A program made the translations under genes and the position numbers. The notes below the pieces were generated by a model that was not told the DNA's origin, searched no databases, and saw only the letters and a list, made by a program, of their open reading frames with translations. From FEN-727 sp036508635 (GTDB lineage: Bacteria > Actinomycetota > Geothermincolia > Fen-727 > Anoxymicrobiaceae), in contig DATCGY010000248.1 of assembly GCA_036508635.1 (NCBI GenBank), positions 1 to 17,984 on the forward strand: 17,984 nt of DNA, given 5' to 3'. This document shows, piece by piece, positions 7,739 through 14,936 of the stretch; the first letter of the stretch is position 1; every line of letters starts with the position of its first letter.

Positions 7739-9430
7739 TCAGTCGAGAGGGGAATCCGAATCGTCGCCAACAGCATCCTGCGCGATAAGCTCGTCGATCT
7801 CGAGCACTGCCCCCGGTTTGCCGGTCTCGTCCGTCACGACAGTCCACCTGCTGATAACCGGAACAATGTCGCCGCTCCTTGAAGTATGGGTCAGATGCCC
7901 TTCCCAGCAACCGTTGGCGAGCAGGACGAAATCGATCTCACCAGGTGGGCATGGGAACACCGTTTCGAGGAGCTCGTGAGCGACCTTGCCAACGGCTTCA
8001 TCGGTGCTCCACCCGAACAGGCTTTCCGCGCCGGCGTTCCATGTGCGGACCCTGTCGTTCATGTCACGATGTATTATTGCGAACGGCAGCACATCCATGA
8101 GGCGCGCTTTTTCTTCGAGCTCGACGGCGCGGTGCCGCAGGTCGTCCATGGCGAGCTCTTCCTCCGTGACTTCCCTGACGGTTGCCAGGACGGCGCTCAC
8201 ATTTCCGTCCCAGCCGGTTATCGGACTGAGGATATACTCGAACTCGCCCTCACCGGTAACGGTCGGAAGATGCAGCCGGCCAGCACGCTGCTCTCCGGTC
8301 CTGATGACAGTCTCGCGCATCACGTCCAGGGGGTGCATGGCTTTCTCGGAGAGTCCAAGGTCCCACCAGTACCGGCCCTCCACTTCCCCCTGTTTCAGCC
8401 CGAGCACTTTCGATGCGGGCTCGCTCGCGTAGATGAACTTGCCCCTGGTGTCAAAGAGGTAGAAGTGGTCGGGGGACGAGGAGAGTATCTGGTCGAGCAT
8501 CCTTGCTTGCCCGTGCACCTGCGCTGACAGCGTCTTGAGCGAACCCTCTACCCGCTGCCTGACGGCGATCTCAGCCCGGAGCTCGCGGTTCGACTCGACC
8601 AATTGGGAGGTGCGCTCGCGCACCCTCTCTTCGAGCTCATCGCGGGCTTTCTTGACCGCGTCCTCCGCCCTTTTGCGCTCGGTCATATCCTGGGCGAAGA
8701 GCGCCACTCTCTCGACCTCGCCGTTCTCATCCGAGATCGGGTATATCACCAGCTCGAGGTGTCTTCCTTTGTACTCGTCACTGAAGTGCGCCGGTGCGCC
8801 AGTGCTGAACACCTCTGCCATCCTCTCCTTGCGTTCCCTGGCGAGCTCGGGAGGGGCGTGCTCGAAGAAATTCGTTCCGGTTATCTCGTCCGGCTCCATC
8901 TTCAAGCGTTTGGCCGCCGTCTCGTTGGCCGCAAGCACGGTCCCGTGCCTGTCGAGCAACACCAGGGTCTGGAGAGTGGCGTTCAGCAGGGCGCGCTCGT
9001 TCTCCTCGCTGCGCCGCAGCCTCTCCTCGGCTTTTTTCAGCGCCATCTCGTTGAGGACGTTCGTGACAGCCTCGGGCAGCAGCGCGGACATCCTGTTGTC
9101 CTTGACCACATATCCCGAGACGCGGAGTCTGAGCGCTTCGGAGGCTACCGACTCATCGCCCTGCCCCGTGACCATTATGACGGGCGGGTGGTCCTCCTCG
9201 CCCGTGATCTCGTCGAGGAGTTGCAGGCCGGAACCGTCGGGAAGCTGGTAATCGAGTATCACCACGTCGATCGGCTGGGAACCCAGGTGCTGCCTCGCCT
9301 CCTGGACGTCGCTGGCTATCTCGACGGACGCCTGAAAACGCCTTGAAAGCAGGCGCTCCACACTCCGAGCGATCTCGGCGTCGTCGTCTACGATTAGCAT
9401 GCGGGTTCTGGTGTCAGTGCTAAGTGTCAT
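7739..9430 (-). CDS. Response regulator receiver fused to three PAS domains
   Basis: A 563-residue cytoplasmic signalling protein. The receiver domain (about 10-125) has the acidic pocket DDD (15-17), phosphoacceptor Asp60 (VVILDYQLPDGSG), Thr88 and Lys110. Three PAS domains follow (about 145-260, 305-430 and 440-555), with a long charged coiled coil of about 255-305 between the first two. There is no kinase, GGDEF, EAL, ATPase or DNA-binding domain, so phosphorylation probably alters protein contacts or passes the signal to a flanking kinase. ATG at 9430 has AGGGA 6 bases upstream. The gene sits between two related histidine kinases on the same strand, the likely donor and target. The PAS ligands cannot be read from the sequence. 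Confidence 0.9.
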   Translation of the reverse strand: MTLSTDTRTRMLIVDDDAEIARSVERLLSRRFQASVEIASDVQEARQHLGSQPIDVVILDYQLPDGSGLQLLDEITGEEDHPPVIMVTGQGDESVASEALRLRVSGYVVKDNRMSALLPEAVTNVLNEMALKKAEERLRRSEENERALLNATLQTLVLLDRHGTVLAANETAAKRLKMEPDEITGTNFFEHAPPELARERKERMAEVFSTGAPAHFSDEYKGRHLELVIYPISDENGEVERVALFAQDMTERKRAEDAVKKARDELEERVRERTSQLVESNRELRAEIAVRQRVEGSLKTLSAQVHGQARMLDQILSSSPDHFYLFDTRGKFIYASEPASKVLGLKQGEVEGRYWWDLGLSEKAMHPLDVMRETVIRTGEQRAGRLHLPTVTGEGEFEYILSPITGWDGNVSAVLATVREVTEEELAMDDLRHRAVELEEKARLMDVLPFAIIHRDMNDRVRTWNAGAESLFGWSTDEAVGKVAHELLETVFPCPPGEIDFVLLANGCWEGHLTHTSRSGDIVPVISRWTVVTDETGKPGAVLEIDELIAQDAVGDDSDSPLD

Positions 9431-9473
9431 ATTGATCCCTGGTCAAAGGAAATATCGGAGTATCTAATTCAAC

Positions 9474-9492
9474 GAGGGGGAACCCGCCCCTC
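9474..9492. other. Small GC hairpin between kinase and REC-PAS genes
   Basis: GAGGGG and CCCCTC form a 6-bp stem with a 7-base loop in the 105-base gap. No U-run follows on the minus strand, so it is a weak terminator or processing site at best. Confidence 0.25.
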
Positions 9493-9535
9493 CCAACGGA
9501 ATGTAACGTTTTTGTAACTCCGTGCGAAAAGGTGC

Positions 9536-11167
9536 TCAGGGCTCGGTCTTGATGTCTCTGAGCGACAGCTCAAAGCACGCGCCGTCGTCGTTGTAAGCCC
9601 TGACATCTCCTCCATACGCGTTAACGACTTTCTTGACTATGGCCAGGCCGATTCCAGTACTGCGGCTCTTTTCCGACCTGACGAACGGCGTGAATATCTC
9701 GTCGATCACTTGCTCCGGGATACCCGAGCTGTTATCGCACACCTGGAATCGGTGGGGGCTGGCGTTGCCATTCAGTCTTCTGATTGAGACGACTGGCTCG
9801 GGGCTGTCGTTGTGCAGGATAGCATTTGAAATGAGGTTGCCGAACACCTGGTACATCTGCGTCTCGTTCGCCCGGATCGTCCCGAGGTCATAATCGATCC
9901 GGAGTTTGACGCCACGGGATGCGACTTCACGTGCGTTCTCTTCGATCACCTTGTTGACCACGCCCTTGATGTCGACTTCAGTGATGTTGACCGGTTGCTG
10001 CCCGGCCTCGGCGAGGAGCAGGAGATCTTTGATCAGCTTGTAGGCCTTGCTTATGTTACGCCCGATAAGCGCGGTTTCTTCGTCGATCTCCGAGCGCAGG
10101 ACACCTTCTTCGTCATCGAGCGCGTCGCGCAGCAGGTCGTTTGCCAGTAGTACCGCCGAGAGCGGACTCCTGAGGTCGTGGGAGACCGTGTGAGCATACG
10201 CGTCGAGCTCCTCGTTGGCGCGTCTCAAGTCCTCTTCAGTCTTCTTGCGGTCGCTGATATCGCGGAACATGAGCACATGTCCGATTGCTTGCTCCTGGTC
10301 ATCCAGCATGACGCTGACTGAAGCCAGCGCCTGCAGCGCGGAGCCGTTTTTCCGGGTCATCTCTACCTCACCGCTCCACTCGGCCGTTTTCTCAAGCGCT
10401 TCGTGCAGCTCGGCCGGGAAGGGTTCGACCTGCTTTCCGGAGAGCATCGACTCGTAACTCTGTTGCCCGAGCAGCTCCCCCTCTTCGTAACCGAGCAGCC
10501 TGTGGAACGCCGGGTTGGCGTAGACGAGGCGAAGATTCCCATCGAGCACGTTGATGGCTTCGAAAGAGCTGTCGGCAAGATACTTGAACCTCCGCAACTC
10601 CGAGGTCCTTTCCGCGAACTGCCGCTCGGACTCCCTGGCCCGCTCACGGTCGATGCGTTTCTGCTCGCGGAGGTCATTGACGACCACAGAGAGCATGCGC
10701 GAATCCGCGAGGTCCATCGGGGCGACGGCAAGACGCACCTCCACGGGCTCGCCGGAACCGCTCCTGAGCTCGAATTCGCCCCTGACACTGCCTTTTGCCT
10801 GCAGCTCTGAAAGGCGGAGGAAATCGCTCTTCTGCTCGAGTGAAGACAGGAAGCGGTAAAAAGATGAGCCGATGATGGAATCCATCGGTTCGTCGACAAT
10901 GGTCGCGAATAATGAGTTGCAGTAGATTACAGTGCCGTCTTCCCCTACGGTCACGGCTCCTTCGTGCATGGTCTCGACGATGGTGCGGTATGCCTGGTCG
11001 GCGCCCTCGAGGGTGTAGACCCTGGTGCCGGATTCCCCGGTGACCACTAAGGCGTCAACCTCGCCGAGGCGGATAGCCTGGAGGACGTCTTCGGCCTCTC
11101 GCAACCGCTCGCGCAACTGCGCGATCTCTCTGGCATTTTCGCTGCCGGGCTGCTCGTCCTCCGGCAC
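9536..11167 (-). CDS. PAS-PAS sensor histidine kinase (Kai-associated type)
   Basis: A soluble 543-residue histidine kinase. It opens with a coiled segment followed by LQAIRLGEVDALVV and GTRVYTLEGADQAYR, a preamble that I recall in PAS kinases encoded beside kaiC/kaiB. Two PAS domains follow (about 58-172 and 192-312), then HisKA with His330 (TVSHDLRSPLS) and HATPase_c with N448 (ISNAILHND), D478 (DNSSGIP) and STGIGLAI. Catalytic residues look intact. GTG at 11167 is preferred because AGGTGG lies 5 bases upstream; the earlier GTG at 11176 lies inside that ribosome site. The ribosome site overlaps the TAG of the kaiC/kaiB scar, so coupling to the lost kaiB seems to be preserved. It is the first complete gene of the operon. 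Confidence 0.92.
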   Translation of the reverse strand: MPEDEQPGSENAREIAQLRERLREAEDVLQAIRLGEVDALVVTGESGTRVYTLEGADQAYRTIVETMHEGAVTVGEDGTVIYCNSLFATIVDEPMDSIIGSSFYRFLSSLEQKSDFLRLSELQAKGSVRGEFELRSGSGEPVEVRLAVAPMDLADSRMLSVVVNDLREQKRIDRERARESERQFAERTSELRRFKYLADSSFEAINVLDGNLRLVYANPAFHRLLGYEEGELLGQQSYESMLSGKQVEPFPAELHEALEKTAEWSGEVEMTRKNGSALQALASVSVMLDDQEQAIGHVLMFRDISDRKKTEEDLRRANEELDAYAHTVSHDLRSPLSAVLLANDLLRDALDDEEGVLRSEIDEETALIGRNISKAYKLIKDLLLLAEAGQQPVNITEVDIKGVVNKVIEENAREVASRGVKLRIDYDLGTIRANETQMYQVFGNLISNAILHNDSPEPVVSIRRLNGNASPHRFQVCDNSSGIPEQVIDEIFTPFVRSEKSRSTGIGLAIVKKVVNAYGGDVRAYNDDGACFELSLRDIKTEP

Positions 11168-11176
11168 TGGAACCAC

Positions 11177-11344
11177 CTAGTCCCTGGTTTTTACATCTAG
11201 ACCAACCAGCACTCGCTCTATATCCGAAAGGTCGCCGATGGATTTATTGAAAGGCGGAGACAGCTCCGTGATCTCGTCCAACCCGGGAATGCCCGTCGGC
11301 ACTTTCTCGATGCCCGGCCTAACGTTGGTCGGTTGCGCTTCCAA
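11177..11344 (-). pseudogene. kaiC/kaiB: In-frame deletion scar joining the start of kaiC to the end of kaiB
   Basis: A 55-codon frame from TTG (11344, GGGGG 6 bases upstream) to TAG (11177-11179). Residues 1-26 carry KVPTGIPGLDEIT, the characteristic N-terminus of KaiC just before its Walker A loop. Residues about 27-55 read ELSPPFNKS, then IGDLSDIERVLVGLD, the conserved C-terminus of KaiB. Everything between them is missing: nearly all of KaiC, including both ATPase sites, and the thioredoxin-like first two thirds of KaiB. The join is near 11264-11270. The order implies an ancestral kaiC-kaiB-kinase operon reduced by one deletion that kept the reading frame. A promoter lies upstream and the kinase starts 9 bases after the stop. 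The peptide cannot act as a clock protein; whether it is translated as a coupling leader is unknown. Confidence 0.85.
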
Positions 11345-11402
11345 CGTATTCCCCCAGAGCCAAGCAGAAGATCTGAAACCCAGTCATTGCTCGCAATTAA
11401 AT

Positions 11403-11430
11403 ATTCTACCACCGGGGGAGCTCGCAGCAA
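11403..11430 (-). promoter_or_regulatory. Promoter for the kinase operon
   Basis: On the minus strand TTGCTG (11425-11430) and TAGAAT (11403-11408) are 16 bases apart, about 58 bases upstream of the TTG of the kaiC/kaiB scar. This would be the old kai operon promoter, now driving the kinases. Divergent from the promoter at 11572-11600. Confidence 0.5.
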
Positions 11431-11571
11431 AGGAACCGGTGGCTGGGCAGGGGTGGTATCCGCGTTGGGCTCAAGAAGCCGGTTGTGGGTCCATGCGAAG
11501 CGCATTCCACCATACCTACCGCGCCCTGATGCGAAACAATTGAAATGGGCTGGACGTCCAAAAGGGTAGGC
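11431..11571. other. Spacer between divergent promoters
   Basis: About 140 bases between the kinase-operon promoter and the promoter of the lipid aminoacyltransferase gene. Open frames across it on both strands have no recognisable homology, and I see no repeat or strong hairpin. It forms the core of a 348-base gap (11345-11692) between divergent units. Confidence 0.4.
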
Positions 11572-11600
11572 TTGTCTGGAGATGGAACGAATATTATAGT
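11572..11600 (+). promoter_or_regulatory. Promoter for the MprF-like gene
   Basis: TTGTCT (11572-11577) and TATAGT (11595-11600) are 17 bases apart in an AT-rich patch, giving a leader of about 85 bases before the TTG at 11693. Confidence 0.5.
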
Positions 11601-11692
11601 GTGTGAGTTTGAGTGACGATAGCATAGTGAGCTGCGTCCAGGGAGCGGGCGCGCCAGCCGCTCGATAATGGTTCAAGAGGAGAAACCGGCAG

Positions 11693-13450
11693 TTGATCAG
11701 AGCCAAAGCCATCGCAATCAATGAATGGGCAGTGAGGCGCCTCGAGCCCGCGTACCCGGTGGTCGCGAGCTTCGCGATATGTACGGCGCTGATAATGTGC
11801 ACACTTAACTTCGCGGTAGCGATCGGCCACAGGGTTGGGGCCGTGGCCACGCGAGCGGGGCAGTTCGTCCGGGTCGGCACCTGGCAGGGGCCTGCCGCAC
11901 TGCCCATCCTGCTCGGAATGTTCTTCCTGGTCCTGGGTTACGAGCTGTGGCTCAGAAAGAGGTCGGCCCTGATAATCCTCTCTTCGATCATCATCATCCA
12001 GGCGGTCGTCGATATCCTCAAGGGCATGAATCCCGCAAAGGGCCTCCTCACCGTGATAGCCGGCGTCGTGCTCCTTGCCTCGATGCGCGAGTTTCCCGCG
12101 CGGCCCGACCGGAAGTCATTCAGGTATCTCAAGATTCTCTTGCCTGCCCTGATAGCATCGTTCTTCGCCTACGGGATCATGGGCCTCTACCTTATGCGGT
12201 TCGATCTCGGGCTCGGCGGAAGCCGGGTCGACGCGCTCGCGTACCGTTCGATCCAGGTGGCGGCGGGTGAGAGCGACCTCCTTTTCAGCGGCTGGATGGT
12301 TGTCTACAAAGATTTACTGATGCTCCTCGCGCTGGCGATTATCGTGTTCATCGGAGTGATGCTGTTCAGGCCCTATCGTGAGGCCGCCGTTTCCGACCCG
12401 CTGCTCCGTGAAAGGGCGCGAGATGTAGTCAAGCGTTACGGGTCTGATTCTCTTGCCTATTTCAACCTCCGCGATGATAAAAGGCATTACTTCTACGGCG
12501 ACGAGATGTTCATCGCATACAAGCTGGTCGGTGATCTAGCCATTATCTCCGGTGACCCCGTGGGGCGCAAAGACCTCATGCCCCCAGCGTTAGAGTCATT
12601 CAAGGAGTATTGCCGGGAGCGCGGGTGGCGCGTGGGAGGCGTTGCCGCCAACGGTGACCTGCTACCGTTGTACGAGGATGCCGGGCTCAAGGGGTTTCAT
12701 TTCGGCGACGAATCGGTCCTGGACCTGTCAAGGTTCACACTCGAGGGCCGTGACGTGCGCAAGCTGAGACAGTCGGTGAACAAGCTCGACAAGTCCGGAG
12801 TCACTATCGAGTTCATGTTCAACTCGAGCATACCGACCCACATCAAGCATGAGCTCGCCCGGATCTCCACCGACTGGCGTGGCGGAAAGGAAGAGGCCGG
12901 TTACTCGATGGGGCTCGGCCGGCTGATGAGCTCAGAGGACCCCGACTGCCTGCTGTCCGTCTCTTACGACAAAGACATGAGCCCGATCGGCTTCATGTAC
13001 TGGGTCCCCATGTACCCGCACCTCGGGTATTCGCTCGATATCCACCGCACCAGGCTCGACGCGCCGGGTGCAATGTCCGAGTACATCATCGCAAAGACCG
13101 CGGCTTTCCTGGGCGAAAACGGCTATAGCTACCTGTCATTGCATTTCCTCGCTTTCGCTCAGCACTACCGTGAAGACAGGACCGAGCCCGGCAGCCCGTT
13201 CTGGCGGAATGTAGCCAGGGTGTTCAGCAGGATTTTCCCGGTCATCTCGGTCTATCGATTCGACAAGAAGTTCTCTCCGATCTGGAAAAAGCGCATGATT
13301 CTGCATCAGAGTGCTGTGGACACGCTGCTGGTCGGACTCGCGATCATCTCCGTCGAATCGGCGCTGAGCGTGACAAGGCCGTCTGACCGCGACCGGAAAA
13401 ACGAACCGGGTTTCGGGGCAAGGCTTAAGTCCCTGCTCAAGAAGAAGTAG
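11693..13450 (+). CDS. MprF-like phosphatidylglycerol aminoacyltransferase (DUF2156)
   Basis: A 585-residue membrane enzyme. About six hydrophobic segments (about 22-45, 68-86, 90-108, 117-131, 147-168 and 205-225) precede a cytoplasmic GNAT-like LPG_synthase_C/DUF2156 domain (about 240-545). Typical stretches are AYFNLRDDKRHYFYGD, AIISGDPVG and YEDAGLKGFHFGDESVLDL. Family members move an amino acid, usually lysine, from tRNA to phosphatidylglycerol, making the membrane less negative and lowering sensitivity to cationic peptides; the amino acid used here is unknown. It lacks the lysyl-tRNA synthetase fusion of mycobacterial LysX and is shorter than classical MprF (about 840 residues, 14 helices), consistent with the absence of most of the flippase half. 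It starts at TTG; AGGAG lies 10 bases upstream, and no ATG is in frame near the start. Confidence 0.85.
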   Translation: MIRAKAIAINEWAVRRLEPAYPVVASFAICTALIMCTLNFAVAIGHRVGAVATRAGQFVRVGTWQGPAALPILLGMFFLVLGYELWLRKRSALIILSSIIIIQAVVDILKGMNPAKGLLTVIAGVVLLASMREFPARPDRKSFRYLKILLPALIASFFAYGIMGLYLMRFDLGLGGSRVDALAYRSIQVAAGESDLLFSGWMVVYKDLLMLLALAIIVFIGVMLFRPYREAAVSDPLLRERARDVVKRYGSDSLAYFNLRDDKRHYFYGDEMFIAYKLVGDLAIISGDPVGRKDLMPPALESFKEYCRERGWRVGGVAANGDLLPLYEDAGLKGFHFGDESVLDLSRFTLEGRDVRKLRQSVNKLDKSGVTIEFMFNSSIPTHIKHELARISTDWRGGKEEAGYSMGLGRLMSSEDPDCLLSVSYDKDMSPIGFMYWVPMYPHLGYSLDIHRTRLDAPGAMSEYIIAKTAAFLGENGYSYLSLHFLAFAQHYREDRTEPGSPFWRNVARVFSRIFPVISVYRFDKKFSPIWKKRMILHQSAVDTLLVGLAIISVESALSVTRPSDRDRKNEPGFGARLKSLLKKK

Positions 13451-13460
13451 AATCACACGT

Positions 13461-14114
13461 ATGCTCGTAGATCTGCACGTACACACCAACATCTCTTCGA
13501 GGTGCTCTTCGGTCCAGCCTGAGGAGCTGGTCGGACGCGCGCGCCAGCTCGGCCTCGACGCCGTATGCGTTACAGAGCACTCCACATTTCGGGGTGCGCA
13601 GGTCAACTACGAGTACGCGCTCGAGCAGGGATTCAAGGTATTCCGCGGCATGGAGGTCTACACTGAGCTCGGGGATATGATCGTGTTCGGCTGGGAGACC
13701 AACATACGCTACTACCTGTTCCCCTTCGAGGACCTCAAGCGCGAGGTGCAGGAGCGCAACGGGGTTATTATCCCCGCGCATCCGTGCCGAGGGGTCGCCG
13801 ACGCGCGGCACCGCCACCGGGAAGGAATGACCGAAGACCTCCTCGAGTGTATCTCCGCCATCGAGACGCACAATGGGGCAATGACCCGCAAGAGCAATGA
13901 CGAGGCCGAGCGCATTCGGGAAAAGTACGGGCTCTTCGGCGTCGGGGGAAGCGACGCCCATCACGTCAGCCATATCGGCCGGTGCGTTACCATCTTCGAG
14001 GACGAAATTGCCGACGAGGTGGAGCTGATGGAGGCTCTACGGTCCGGGCGTTACAGGGCTTGTTACGGCAAGGAGGTCCTGGGGGTCGACCTGGAGATCG
14101 AACCGACCGCCTGA
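13461..14114 (+). CDS. PHP-domain metal-dependent phosphoesterase
   Basis: A 217-residue soluble PHP protein. The metal ligands are easily followed: DLHVHT (His6, His8), TEH (Glu39, His40), GMEV (Glu65), IPAHP (His107), ETHNG (Glu135, His137) and GGSDAHH (Asp165, His167). Such proteins hydrolyse phosphoesters with two or three metal ions; stand-alone members of this size include RNA/DNA phosphoesterases and histidinol-phosphatase relatives, and the substrate cannot be read here. ATG lies 10 bases after the MprF-like stop with only a weak AAGAAG ribosome site, so the two genes are probably co-transcribed and perhaps translationally coupled. No signal peptide. Confidence 0.88.
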   Translation: MLVDLHVHTNISSRCSSVQPEELVGRARQLGLDAVCVTEHSTFRGAQVNYEYALEQGFKVFRGMEVYTELGDMIVFGWETNIRYYLFPFEDLKREVQERNGVIIPAHPCRGVADARHRHREGMTEDLLECISAIETHNGAMTRKSNDEAERIREKYGLFGVGGSDAHHVSHIGRCVTIFEDEIADEVELMEALRSGRYRACYGKEVLGVDLEIEPTA

Positions 14115-14440
14115 TGGAACCAGCCCGGTTCCTCGCAACGGCAAGCCCGCCACGCATGCTAATCCAACATACTTTCCGTTCAAGTTGCTCGACTTGCCAC
14201 TGCACAGATTGACTATACGTTCAAAACTTATAGAATAGTCTCGCTTTTTTGTTCGGAGCTCAGAGGCGACGGAGAGCAGCTTGCTTAGACCTTACTCGTT
14301 CACGTCAAGGCCATCCGCGCCGGCCCATCACGCGGCCGCGGCAAGTCATCGACTCCGTTTACGAGAAACCCCGCCAAGGTTCCCCAGTTCCGCAAATTAA
14401 GAAAAGTCTTGTAACGGTTTGGCGAAAAGAGGTGAGGCAG
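14115..14440. other. Intergenic region with promoter and long leader
   Basis: 326 bases between the PHP gene and the DUF35/thiolase operon. A 6-bp hairpin (GGAACC/GGTTCC) lies just after the PHP stop without a U-run. Then come the promoter and inverted repeat at 14209-14251, and a leader of about 195 bases with a GC-palindromic patch near 14320-14345 (CGCGGCCGCG). Open frames through it do not resemble proteins. No known riboswitch was recognised. Confidence 0.45.
14209..14251 (+). promoter_or_regulatory. Promoter of the DUF35/thiolase operon, overlapped by an inverted repeat
   Basis: TTGACT (14209-14214) and TAGAAT (14231-14236) are 16 bases apart, the best consensus match in the window. 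GACTAT (14211-14216) and ATAGTC (14235-14240) are perfect inverted copies spanning the spacer, and a T6 run follows (14245-14250). The repeat could be an operator, or a weak terminator for the PHP gene; the promoter reading is preferred. Confidence 0.55.
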
Positions 14441-14905
14441 TTGGCTGGTTGGAAAGACGAGGTGGAGGAGATCATCTACCCGGGAAAGATATGTGTGCCC
14501 TATTCTTGGACCGTCGGCAGCACCCTCAGCAAATGGTACGTACAGCTGAGGGATGACGGAGAGATTTGGGCAAACCGCTGTCCGTCCTGCGGGAAGGTCT
14601 ACGTCCCCCCCAAGATCAAGTGCATCGAGTGCTACAAGGACATGAACGACTGGATCAAGCTGCCCGGCACGGGCACGGTCGAGACCTACACCGTGGTTCA
14701 TTACAACGAGCCGGGGCTGCACCCCAAGAAACCACCATTCGTCTACGGTGTCATCAAGATGGACGGAGCCGACACGGGCCTGGTCCATCTGATCGGCGGT
14801 GTGGATCCCGATAAGGTCAAGGTGGGAATGCGGGTGCAGGCCAAGATGGCCAAGGAACGCGACGGCCACATCACGGATATCAAGCACTTCAAACCTATCG
14901 CTTAA
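14441..14905 (+). CDS. DUF35 zinc-ribbon/OB-fold acyl-CoA-binding protein (first copy)
   Basis: A 154-residue partner protein of the DUF35 family. A short helical N-terminus is followed by a rubredoxin-like zinc ribbon (Cys47-x2-Cys50 and Cys61-x2-Cys64, in RCPSCGKVYVPP and KCIECY), then an OB fold (about 70-152; TGTVETYTVVHYNEPG, PPFVYGVIKMDGAD). Known relatives form stable complexes with thiolase-like enzymes, as in ChsH2-Ltp2 (steroid side chain), BbsA-BbsB (benzylsuccinate) and the archaeal thiolase-HMG-CoA synthase complex, where they help hold or channel CoA esters. TTG at 14441 fits GAGGTGAG 5-6 bases upstream; GTG at 14432 is the alternative. Thiolase-like subunit A starts 31 bases downstream, its probable partner. 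Confidence 0.88.
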   Translation: MAGWKDEVEEIIYPGKICVPYSWTVGSTLSKWYVQLRDDGEIWANRCPSCGKVYVPPKIKCIECYKDMNDWIKLPGTGTVETYTVVHYNEPGLHPKKPPFVYGVIKMDGADTGLVHLIGGVDPDKVKVGMRVQAKMAKERDGHITDIKHFKPIA

Positions 14906-14936
14906 CGTCAGCGGAAAAAGAACGGTGGTGAGATAA

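Noticed and set aside
11218..11907. A 229-codon minus-strand frame across the divergent promoter region
   Set aside because: It overlaps the kaiC/kaiB scar in another frame and the start of the MprF-like gene on the other strand, and its sequence is low-complexity with no known domain.
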